NCBI GenBank assembly: GCA_004154925.1
Contig: QJNS01000096.1
Location: forward strand, 62,001-126,000
From: Monosporascus cannonballus
Taxonomy: Eukaryota > Ascomycota > Sordariomycetes > Xylariales
Direction: 5' to 3'
DNA: 64,000 nucleotides
Positions 23,452-32,707 of this stretch are shown piece by piece. Within the stretch, counting starts at the first letter, position 1; every line of letters starts with the position of its first letter. The position numbers and the translations under genes were made by a program. The notes under the pieces were generated by a model. That model was not told the origin of the DNA, ran no database searches, and saw only the letters and a program-made list of their open reading frames with translations.

Positions 23452-24618
23452 ATAGGTCATCACTTGCCTATGCTTTTTCCACCACCCATGTTGCATTGGT
23501 TCCACTTTTGCGAAGTTGGGAGATCAGCAGGAGCTCTACACGAATCTGGATGATGCCGTACATCGGTATTGGTCGCCGCTCTTCTAATCTGCGCTTAGGA
23601 AAAGCTCATTTGCAACACCAGCATTTCCCAAGGATAACCTGTGTACCAGTCCAGGAGCGCAATTCGATCTAGCTCAATCGACTAGTTACCACTTTGTTGT
23701 CGCCATCTCTCGATCCAGCTGCCCATTTTCTAGACTCGTTTCTACGTTTCTCGCAACCCAATTTCAGCCTAACCATGGTTGGATTATTAGCAACGGCGGT
23801 AAGCTTGCATCTCTTTACTATGGTTCTACACTTTTGAAAGCCTTAATGGCCCTGGATTCTGTGTCTTTCAGTAGGCGTGGACGGCACTTAGATCTGGAAT
23901 AATACCACTTTGTTAACGAAGGAGCAGTGATGGCAAGGATTATTCGTATCTGTTCGCAGGGGGGGTCTAGGATATGGACAGGCCAACATCACCTCATACA
24001 AAGGCTGGATTATAAGTACACGAGAGCCCAATTTCTCATGTATCTCATCACGTAGGGATCTGATAATGTGCCTCTGAACTCGGTGACCATCCGTCCACTG
24101 CTTGAGGCGCGAGAAATGGAAAGAATCTGTTACGAAATGGACGGTAAGCCTCATGACTTCACCCGTTGATTCAGATCAGCATTTTAAGTGAGCATATCTG
24201 ATATCAGTTCCAAGGCGGATCCAGCACAGAGCAAGGGATGTTGGTAGCATAAATGAATATCTTGGTTGAGGGAACCATCACCACGCGCCAGCTACATAAT
24301 ATCCTTTTCATAGACCTAATGCAGATATCACATGAGCCTTCAAATCAAATATCTTCTGCTGGACTGGGTCACTTATAATGGCTACGTCTTTAGGGAACGA
24401 TTGTCTCACGTGCGTTATAGGCAAAGGTTAAAGGGGGTGGCTGAGAGATCGAATTTCAGCCACACTTCGCCACAGCCTCCGTCTTACCGGATAGGTGCAA
24501 GTCGCATACTGTAGGTACTTCGTACTTGTAGGTAGATATATTCAACCGGGGTTCACAGATCATCTACATCTATACCCAATTCACGAATAAACCGGACCCA
24601 ATACCACACATTCGTTCC
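23452..24618. other. Intergenic between RBR and methyltransferase-like genes
   Basis: About 1.2 kb. A minus-strand frame at 23888-24154 contains FVTDSFHFSRLKQWTDGHRV, which looks somewhat coding-like, but it has no recognised family and no flanking exon. Otherwise nothing was seen. Confidence 0.45.
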
Positions 24619-25197
24619 ATGGAGCTCCCGGAAGTCACCGACGAGCCGAAACACTACCCTGACTGCTGTTTAAGCATCTCAAGGGGCCTCCTCGACGTGC
24701 TAACAGACACGTTCAGGACCGTCGCCGGGACCGGCCTCGTGCTCTCGATTGGCAGCGGCAGCGGGCTGCTCGAGGCGCTCCTGCAGTCGCGGTGGACTGC
24801 CGCCGCCACCAGCAGCACTGCCGCTTTCCCAAGGATAGAAGGCGTCGAGGTCCAGGCGTCCGTCAACAGGTACCTGCCAGCGGCCGCGGTCGGCACGGTG
24901 AAGGGCACGTGGGAGGTGTCGCCGCACGTCCGGTCGGACCCTGCGGTGGCGGCGCTTCTGTTTGCGTATCCGCGCAGCCCGGCGCTCGTGTCGCGGTACT
25001 TGCGGGAGACGGAGGCCAGCGCCGCCCTCTGGCTCGGCCACCGGTCCGACTGGCCCGACTTCGAGCCGTGCTTCGCGGGCGCCCCGGGGTTCGGCGGCGC
25101 CGTGGAGGTAGTCGGCGGGCGCGCCGCTGGCCTCGTCGAGTACGAGATGATGGCTGTCCTGCGGAGGCGGGTGTCATCGGAGAATGGGGAAGGTTGA
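24619..25197 (+). CDS. Methyltransferase-like hypothetical protein
   Basis: Single exon, 192 residues, ATG in a good context (CCATGG). Residues 41-55, VLSIGSGSGLLEALL, resemble motif I (the glycine-rich SAM-binding loop) of class I methyltransferases. GVEVQASVN about 30 residues later could be the acidic end of strand 2, and SDPAVAALLFAYPRSP could be the region after strand 4. The protein is short for a complete SAM-dependent enzyme, and the usual substrate domain is not apparent. Its composition is much more GC-rich (strong C/G third positions) than its neighbours. No catalytic motif allows a substrate call. It may be an uncharacterised fungal family with a methyltransferase-like fold. Confidence 0.7.
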   Translation: MELPEVTDEPKHYPDCCLSISRGLLDVLTDTFRTVAGTGLVLSIGSGSGLLEALLQSRWTAAATSSTAAFPRIEGVEVQASVNRYLPAAAVGTVKGTWEVSPHVRSDPAVAALLFAYPRSPALVSRYLRETEASAALWLGHRSDWPDFEPCFAGAPGFGGAVEVVGGRAAGLVEYEMMAVLRRRVSSENGEG

Positions 25198-25449
25198 GGG
25201 CTGTGGTTAGTTGTGGGGCTAAACTGGGTGGATGGGATCGTCTACTGCGAAACCGGCACGCCTATCCCTTGCCCTTTTTCCCCTATCGAATTTAGTTCCA
25301 CTGAATCATCAATTTCAATTAGCATTCATTTTCGAATTCAAAACGACCCCTAAGTTGCAAATACCAGTACATTGTTCATGAATCTTATTAACAATTACGT
25401 CGAGGATCCTCACAGGAGTGTAAAACCTCTTTCATTCTGGAAAGTATAC

Positions 25450-27102
25450 TCATAGCCTCGCGTCGTGCTGCCACCCAGGCATATCAGCAAGGTCCTTCGC
25501 CGGGGCCGCGCGTATAGACTTAAGCGCATCGCCTCCCGGACGCCACCTCCACGCATAAGCCAGGTCCTCGGCCAAGTTGCCCTCTATCAGCTCAACCACG
25601 TGTTTGCCGATGCTCGGCAGAAGTTTGAAGGTGTGCCTAGAGTGGTCAGCAAAGTTCGTTCTCAGGTTACTGCTAGAGACAGTTACCCGCTATCGCCAGT
25701 GGCGAGGATGAAGTTCTTCCACTTCGGATGCTCGCAGATGAGCAACGCCGCATCAGCCGTATCCGTGCACCAGCAGAGTGCTCGGTTGAAGAGCTCCTTG
25801 TTCTTAAAGCGTGGGAGGAATGTCGAAATAGCTCTGCGGATGGTGACCTCTGACGCGTCGGGAAACGTGTCAGTGGGGTGCTTAGCGTGAGACCGGGGGA
25901 CAGAGACCTTTTTCGGAGAGGAGGCGCCAAAGGGCTGGTGCATCTTGAACCGGGTGAAGCCTGGGAATTCGTCACACACTTTGATGACTCCATTCCTGCA
26001 TACGGTTAGTCTCTACCGTAGTACAATTTCCAGGTAAGATCGGGATGCACTCATTAGGCTCAAAGAAGAAGCCGATATCTCCATTGTACACCACTGGCGC
26101 ATCCTTATATTCAGCCGCTTCCTCGGGCTCCAGTTGTATCATCGCATACACCCAAGCCTACATCGTTGTGCAACATCAGCCTAAGTCCATCTGGCATAGC
26201 AAGGCATTACGTACCTTTGAACAACACTGGCCCTCCAAGTCTACAAATGCTGGGCTCCAAGCTCCAGCGGCCAGTACCACTTTGTCTGCATAGTACTTTG
26301 TCCCATTTTCCGTTTCAACGCCGATACAGGTGGTTCCATCATCCGCGAAAAGCGGCCGTTTGAAGGACCCGGCGCTGTTCAGGCCTAACATTAGCAATGT
26401 CACACAATCCAGAATGATTATGCAGAAGTCCACGCCTCACCCGCCAAATCCGAATTTAACATCACGCTTTCGCAAGTCTTCTCCTATTGCGTTGATCGCT
26501 TTAGCCGCAGCCAGCCACCCACCGTCATGGCTAAAGATAGCCTTCCATCCCTATCATGAAGTCATCGTCAGCATTGCGAACTCTAAGCTTCCAATATACC
26601 AACTCGCCTTGATCTGATCCCGCTGTAGAAGCGGCACTTTGGCCAAGATCTCATCCTCATTTTCTAGCCATTCATGGGTTTTCTCAAGACCAACGCCGGC
26701 GTCAAGAAGGGATTGGTATTGCCGCGGAAGGGATTCGACCCCCTTTTCCGTGTGCTCACAGTCAAGCTAAGTCCCCCGCGTTAGCGCAAGGAATTAGACT
26801 GATTCAAGGGGCAAACCTACCCTACCAGTGTTGTGGAAAAAGGGCTTAAACAACTCGTCGTTTCTCCACATGTCCCGCGCTTCTAGGCTGAGCTGCACGT
26901 CAACTTTGTTGCGTAGGCGGATGCCCATGATCTTGTTCAAGTCATTCCCAGCAGACTGTGCCGAAGGAATGGGATAAGTGTCGAGCACGGTGATGTTTGA
27001 CGGGGTGTATCCAGACCGTACAAGGTGCAGGGCGGTCGATGAACCCATCGTACCGCCGCCTCCGACGACGATAACCTTCGTCGTTTCCCTATATGGAGCC
27101 AT
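25450..27102 (-). CDS. Fructosyl amino acid oxidase (amadoriase), FAD-dependent, peroxisomal
   Basis: Seven exons: 27102-26821, 26766-26608, 26550-26441, 26374-26215, 26157-26051, 25995-25687 and 25636-25450. All phases agree and give 437 residues, the usual length for fungal amadoriases. The N-terminus has the FAD-binding Rossmann loop VIVVGGGGTMGSSTALHLV (residues about 9-27), followed by SAGNDLNKIMG. Later come DGGWLAAAKAINAIG, YYADKVVLAAGAWSP, VCDEFPGFTRF and ALCWCTDTADAALLI; the Cys in that last segment is in the region that carries covalent flavin in this family. GDSGHTFKLLPSIGKHVVEL follows, and the protein ends in Ala-Arg-Leu, a type 1 peroxisomal targeting signal. It should oxidise fructosyl amino acids to glucosone, amino acid and H2O2. 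Intron 2 uses a GC donor. No defects seen, although it borders the RIP-mutated block. Confidence 0.92.
26551..26607 (-). other. GC-AG intron of the amadoriase gene
   Basis: The minus-strand donor reads AAG|GCGAGT and the acceptor GATAG. Frame and family alignment (DQIK before, GWKAIF after) require exactly this 57-bp intron. A GC donor with an otherwise strong consensus is a minor but genuine intron class in fungi. Confidence 0.85.
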
Positions 27103-27530
27103 CTTGTCGCAACTGTTTGGCTTGTTCCTTCGTGCTTCGGTGTTACGTCCTTCAGCTTCGGCCGTCTTTGCCACTCTCTAGGCACCACGTGAGGAAGACC
27201 TTTTTTTTCCATAAATACGCCGAATCAGAAGTCACCTGAACACGTTGGAAGCGAAGTCCCAAGAGGACTCGACAACGGCCAGTTACGGAATCGCACGATA
27301 TCGACTCATCTTTCCCGGGGTCTTGCCGAGTCGAGGAGCCGCGGTCTTTCGTGTTAAGGTCGACGAGGTGTGATTTGGTAATAGTCGGAGCAAGGATTCG
27401 TCTATTTGCCGGGACGGGTGGGGGATGTGGGACACAATCGGCGGAGATAACAGCCTGATTGACGCCATGTGCCTCCCCGACTCCTATCTTGACTTAACCT
27501 CGGACCTCACCTAATGAATTACCCTAGCAA
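27103..27530. other. Amadoriase upstream region up to the AT-rich border
   Basis: About 430 bp of ordinary composition containing the promoter side of the amadoriase gene. A+T content rises abruptly after about 27530, which is where the repeat block starts. No specific regulatory motif is claimed. Confidence 0.5.
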
Positions 27531-28984
27531 TAAATAGCCAAAACACATACAAATTGATAGTAATCTGTATGTTCCAAAGCTTTTTTAATAACATAATAAC
27601 GTATTTCTTTATAAAATAAAGATATTTAGGCTATTTAGATTTGCGCTGCATTTTTTTTAATAAGCTGGTTTTTAATATAATTATTAATTAGAACCTAATT
27701 ACCAGCCTTTATAAACTTTAAACGTTTAATAATTTTGTCTTTAACCGATTTAATATCTAATAAATTCGCAAAAATCTTGTTCGGTTATTTCATAATAATT
27801 TAATATTTATAACTTTCGTATTTCTTAAATTTCGTTTATAAAAATTAATTATTAAAACGAAAAATAACGTTTTCGATATTAAGATTATTAAGTTTTTTTT
27901 TAGCAATTTTAATTATTATTTTTCGTATATCGCGAAACGTCTTTATTTAATTACGTAAGGCCGTTCGTATATTTTTTCGTAATTTTAAGATTTTATAAAA
28001 ATATACACGATTTCGTTTTAATTATTAATTACTTGTTCCGGAGGTATTTTCGATCTAAGGATCGGCTAAAATGTTATTTCGGAACTTTCCAATATTATTT
28101 TAGGTTTAAAAAAAGTAAGCCGGTATAACGCCATTTAACTTTAATATTTTTGTTAATAAAGGTAATTTCGGCAATTTTGCAATATATTTTTAATATACGG
28201 CATTTATATTCAAAAACTATTACCAATAATCTGCCAGTTTTCCGTAAAACAATACGATATTTTTTTAAATACGGAAAATACTGTAACATCGAATAATTAA
28301 AAATTATTATTCGAATAGAATATAAAATATATAAAAGGGATTTTATTTTTAAAATATTTTTATATAAAGCAGAGAATACCTATATAACATAGCCATTTAA
28401 AATAAATAATCGTTATTTATTATAAAAACTGTATTTAATTTCCGGAAAGCTTTTTAATTATTTTAATATAATAATATTATTAATTTACTTTTTTTTAAAT
28501 TAATATATATTCGGCTTTTTTAATATTTTCTAAGAATTATTGTTTTTAAATAATAAAATTATTAAAGATATATACGGCCGTACCCTTTTCGTATGTAAAG
28601 CCGATATATTCGAAAATAAATATTTATAACATTACTTTCGATTTTTCAAATTTTGCGCAAATCGTTTTCGAAAATTTTACGACCATTTTATTAACTTATT
28701 CCTTTTTTTAAACGCCCGTTTTATTTATATTATATTCGTTCGCAGGTTTGATTTTATATTTGGCTCGGACGGCGACAAAAAAAAACTTACGGATATTATC
28801 ATAATCGCATAGCTTTAGGCGATTTCGAAACATAATTTATCCTTTTTTATATATATCTTATTATAACGTACGATAAAGTAATTATCCTAATTTTTTCTAA
28901 CGGTTTTTTTAAGGCTTAGTAAAATTTTCATCATTTAACAGATTTAAATTTTTATAAAAATACGGCCGTATATTTTTTCATATA
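27531..28984. other. AT-rich RIP-mutated repeat of unknown type
   Basis: About 1.45 kb of degraded sequence into which element E is inserted; it resumes at 30502. The longest open frame (28095-28289, minus) is Lys/Ile/Tyr-rich without a motif. The phrase TACGGCCGTA occurs twice. I cannot assign it to an element class. Confidence 0.5.
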
Positions 28985-28989
28985 ATATC

Positions 28990-29154
28990 TGTCACGGGCT
29001 AAGGGCCCTAGTGGAGGGATTAGCGTAACGCTAATCCCGTGGCTCCTGTATATATAACTAGCTGTTCTTACGTATTTTCTTTGTTGTTCCTTAGATTTCT
29101 CAATAGATTTATTATGGCCTATATTTTTAGTTACTGCGTATGCAGCTTTTTATA
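28990..29154 (+). repeat. 5' LTR of element E (165 bp)
   Basis: Begins TGTCACGGGCTAAGGGCC and ends GCAGCTTTTTATA. It has a TATA box at 29049-29057 (TATATATAA). The segment ATTTCTCAATA at 29095-29105, about 40 nt downstream, is where a transcript could begin. Confidence 0.85.
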
Positions 29155-29165
29155 TATTGAGAAAT
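29155..29165 (+). promoter_or_regulatory. Putative self-primer binding site of element E
   Basis: TATTGAGAAAT directly abuts the end of the 5' LTR. It is the exact reverse complement of ATTTCTCAATA at 29095-29105 in the LTR, and this segment is preserved in the 3' LTR. Position, length (11 nt) and internal complementarity match the Tf1-type self-priming arrangement. The function is inferred. Confidence 0.6.
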
Positions 29166-29245
29166 TCTTTTTTTCGTAAACGGTCCGTTGCCGTAAGAAA
29201 TACGCCAACGTTACGTATCCGTTATTCGTACGTAATTTATTCGCC

Positions 29246-30316
29246 ATGGATACCGAAAAACCGCGCCGTCAAATCTTACGAACTGTTCGCAAATTACAAA
29301 GCCGTAAGGACTATAACGCCTGGAGGCTTAAGATAAATAGGAAATTATTCGTTAACGGAAAGGCGATCGGCGATAATTATACGCAATTTTTCTATATTTA
29401 AAGAACCCTTAACCGTTAGTTTCAAAAGTCGACATTTCTGCCGTATATATAAAAACCTTTAAAAAAGCTAAACCTTTAAGCTTTTTTAAATTATATTACC
29501 CTTACTTTGGAAAAATTTAATAAAAATGGAAAATTGGTTAACGTTTAATTAAATTATGTTAACGTAACGCTTAAATAATATCCAAATACGTTTTTATATT
29601 TAAAAATGCTTTTTACTAGGCCGGAAAGAATAAATGGCCGAATAAAGCTAAAACTTTTCTGTTATTTTCGGGCCTTAACGCTAAAACGAAAAAATAGCTG
29701 GATTACGAAAAATAGCTTAATATTTGGGAAAAATTCGCGCAATTTTTTCGCCGTTCGGAAATATCGTTTTTAACGGCCCTTATTCCGGCGTATTCGTACG
29801 TAATAATTTTCTAGTCGGAAGGCGATATTATAAAAGGTATGGAAATTGGTACGTTAGCCGTTAATTACTAACGTAAGCGCCGCTGGCGAACGAAAAAGCG
29901 TTATTTAGGGTATGGCGAAATAGGGTATTTTCGGAAAATTTATCCTAAAAGGAAGGAAATCGCCGTCCGATATATTGGCGCTAATAAGGCCCCAGAGGCT
30001 CCGTTATTACTTAAACGATAAAAAACAGCTGCGGAAACGTTCGATAAAGCCTAAAAGGACTTAAATAAATTTAACGTTTACAAAGCGTTAAAGGAATTAA
30101 CAAAAAAAACCTTAAGGAAAGTAACGCGAAAATATAAAGCTGGTAGCGCGTAACGCGTCAGAAACGTACGGGCGAAAAATACGCGGCGTGGTCTTTTTAT
30201 AACCGTCGGAAAACCTTTCAGATTAAAATTTGCGAATATCCCCGCCTTAGAATAAAGTCCCTAAAAAGGTATTGCAAATAAGCGTTTATCGCGTAATAAA
30301 AAAACGAGAATTAGAT
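29246..30316 (+). pseudogene. gag-like gene of element E, RIP-inactivated
   Basis: The frame opens with ATG at 29246 and reads MDTEKPRRQILRTVRKLQSR, then KDYNAWRLKINRKLF, reminiscent of the N-terminal W-containing domain of gag proteins. The first stop is TAA at 29399-29401. At 29902-29946 is a ghost CCHC zinc knuckle: spacing CX2CX4HX4C is kept, but the three Cys codons and the His codon read TAT (Tyr), each one RIP-type transition away. Scattered TAG/TAA codons replace Trp and Gln throughout. No pol domain follows, so the coding capacity was probably gag only. Confidence 0.6.
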
Positions 30317-30331
30317 TTAAAGAAGGGGTTA

Positions 30332-30496
30332 TGTTACGAGCTAAAGGCCTTAATAAAAGGATTAGCGTAACGTGAATCCCGTGGCTCCTATATATATAAC
30401 TAGCTGCTCCTACGTATCTTCTTAGCTATTCCCTAGATTTCTCAATAGACCTGTTATGGCCCATATCTTTAGCTACTGTGTATACAGCCCCTTATA
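30332..30496 (+). repeat. 3' LTR of element E (165 bp)
   Basis: Same length as the 5' copy, from TGTTACGAGCTAAAGGCC to AGCCCCTTATA, followed by ATATC. It keeps the TATA box and the ATTTCTCAATA segment. Confidence 0.85.
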
Positions 30497-30501
30497 ATAT
30501 C

Positions 30502-30832
30502 TAATTAATAAATTTATCCTTTTTTTAATCCGATAATTTATGGGCATTATTTTGGGCTTCGGAACGCGGTTTAATATTATAAACGCAATATAACAAAATC
30601 GATTAAAATATCTTAAATCGCGCGCTTATTAAAACCTCGAAATGATCTTCTGCAATAACGTTCTTAATATCTTAAATTTTGCGCTTGTGGTCGAAATTAA
30701 CCATTTTTATTCGAAATTAATTAATTAAAAGGTTATAAAATTATTGCAAAATATTATTATAAGAAATAGTTATTATTATGGAAAAAAAATCTGATTTATT
30801 GCTAAAATAATTTATTAAGTAAAGTCCGGAAT
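30502..30832. other. AT-rich degraded sequence right of element E
   Basis: Continuation of the unidentified AT-rich repeat interrupted by element E. No frames or motifs were recognised. Confidence 0.5.
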
Positions 30833-31027
30833 TAGAGTTTATAATAAGTACCTATTTACTATTTACGACGTAAATTAATACGCTATAAAAGTCTAATACT
30901 TCCGGTTACCTAAATATAATTATTATAAAGCAGCTTATTATTATGTACAGGTCTTTATTACTTATGTATAATTAAAAATATCATTCGTAGGTACTGATGG
31001 GTAACGTAGATGGTTAGTGCAAACCTA
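30833..31027. mobile_element. Second MITE copy, decayed (195 bp)
   Basis: It aligns along its length with the MITE at 17530-17740. The left end TAGAGTTTATAATAAGTACC corresponds to the left TIR with G-to-A changes. The interior phrases ACGACGTAAATT, TAAAAG...TAATACTT and AAATATCATTCGT match in order, and the right end closes with GTGCAAACCTA. A short piece of each TIR is missing and many C/G are changed, consistent with RIP. TA is present at both edges. Confidence 0.85.
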
Positions 31028-31072
31028 TCTTGACTTAAAGCAGGTTAGCTACGATGTGTCACAGAGATCACT
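31028..31072. other. Short non-RIP host segment left of chromovirus A
   Basis: Forty-five bases of ordinary composition ending in TCACT, the left target duplication of A. If A is set aside, it continues into 45096-45606, so this is an old low-copy locus split by the retrotransposon. Confidence 0.6.
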
Positions 31073-31468
31073 TGTTATGACCTAACGGTCTTGGCTTTCT
31101 TACGGACGGTCGAGCCCGCGAAGAAAACAAGCCCCGACCACCGCCAAGAAGTCACGTGACCGGCTCAAAGGTCTTAAGGCGCCAAGCACCTTAAGCTCTT
31201 TAAGCCGGCAAAAAAGCTTAAAGAGCTTAACGGGCTTAAAAATTTAAGCCGTTTAAGCATTTTAAGCCAGAACGAAAATATATATATTTATTAATTCTAT
31301 AATTTAAATAACTTTAATTTATAATATAATATTATTATTTAAAATATTTTTAAAATTACAAAATATAATATTATTATTATATTTAGTATTTAAATTTTTA
31401 TAATATTTTTATTAATATAAATTTATATAATTAAATTTAATAATTAATTAAATATTTTAATTATTATA
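31073..31468 (+). repeat. 5' LTR of chromovirus A (396 bp)
   Basis: Starts TGTTATGACCTAACGG. The first 200 bp are little mutated and contain a dense series of TTAAGC/GCTTAA motifs; the remainder is heavily AT-converted. Confidence 0.85.
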
Positions 31469-32292
31469 CGTTATAAAATTTTATTTAATAATATTATTAA
31501 AATTTAAGTAATATCGATTAACGTTATATTTATTAATAAGTAATTCAAATAATTTACGTACCACATTTTTAATTCCCCGGTTATTAAAATAAAATTTAAA
31601 AAGAAAAAAAAAGCCTTATTTTTTTCGCAAAAAAGTTTTTCGATAATTGGATCCCATAAACAAACGTATTTTTTAACTTGAAAAAAACAATATTAATTTT
31701 ACGACGTTTTTTTAAGCCGCTTATAAAAAACTTAAGAAAAAAAAGCTCCCAAAATTAAGAAGCCTTTTTAAGCAAACCAGGTTATTTAGCTAAATTCTAC
31801 CAAAGAATTAAGCAAAATTTTTAAACTTTTTAAACCAGAATTTTTCGACTAAATTTTAATTAAGTTATAATTATTTTTAATGTAATACCGAATATATGTC
31901 AAGTATTTTTCTATTCGACTTATTACGCTTATTATATAAATAAAATTTGTAATTAAACGGTTTACCGAAAATACGGTTATTTAATTCGAATCCATTATAA
32001 GAAAATATATTATTTTACTAATCGAAAAATAGAACGTAAAAGTAATACAAATTTATAGCAATTACGAATAATTCGAACAAATATTAACGAAAAAATTCGG
32101 AATAATAAACGAAAAAATAGAAGGCGAAATTTAAATTTAATAATTACTATAAAAATCAATATTAGATTACGGCAATATTTTAGTTTAATTAGCAGCTAAA
32201 TTAAACTGGAAACAAAAAGTATTAATAGCTAAATTTTTCGACGGCCTGAAAAAAAAAATACAAAAAAAGCTTTTTAAGCTTTATCGGCCTAA

Positions 32293-32707
32293 TGTAACGA
32301 ACCTGTCATACATCCACCTGGAGGTATGAGCAGTATCCGAAAAGGGTCTTAATTTGCAAGTAACAATAGGGCAAAGAATAATTTAGTATATTCGTTAAGG
32401 AGATTTTAAGGTATTCCTTTTTTAATCAGAAAACGGTACAGTTACCTTTGGCTAAAAGCTTAGATTAATAGCTAAGAAACGAAACTAGGTAAATGCTATT
32501 TATATGAAAAACCAATTTATTATATATTCTAACTCCTAAAATAAGTATATCGTAAATTTATATAATTTATATAATCTGGTTAAATTATTTAGATTATTTA
32601 GATTACGGAATAAGCCAAGTTTCCCTATCCGGAATTTAGCCGTAACAGGTCCGCGTTAAGCCTTAAAGGTAGGTTTTTTGGAAGCAGGAACCTTGATTCT
32701 TATAACA
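32293..32707 (-). repeat. 3' LTR of element B (415 bp)
   Basis: Left copy, TGTAACGAACCTGTC... to ...CTTATAACA. It differs from the right copy chiefly by C/T exchanges. Confidence 0.88.

Larger units (their letters stand above)
28990..30496 (+). mobile_element. Element E: 1.5-kb gag-only LTR retroelement
   Basis: Two 165-bp direct repeats (28990-29154 and 30332-30496) start TGT, end in CTTATA, and differ mainly by C/T and G/A. They are flanked by the target duplication ATATC (28985-28989 and 30497-30501). The 1.18-kb interior holds a decayed gag-like frame from the ATG at 29246 and a purine-rich tract just before the 3' LTR (about 30317-30331). There is no RT, protease or integrase, so it must have been mobilised in trans. 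The 11 nt directly after the 5' LTR are complementary to an 11-nt segment inside the LTR, which suggests self-priming. Confidence 0.85.

Noticed and set aside
23888..24154. 88-codon minus-strand frame between the RBR and methyltransferase-like genes
   Set aside because: Some coding feel but no family, no second exon, and a stop-flanked short length; left as unassigned intergenic sequence.
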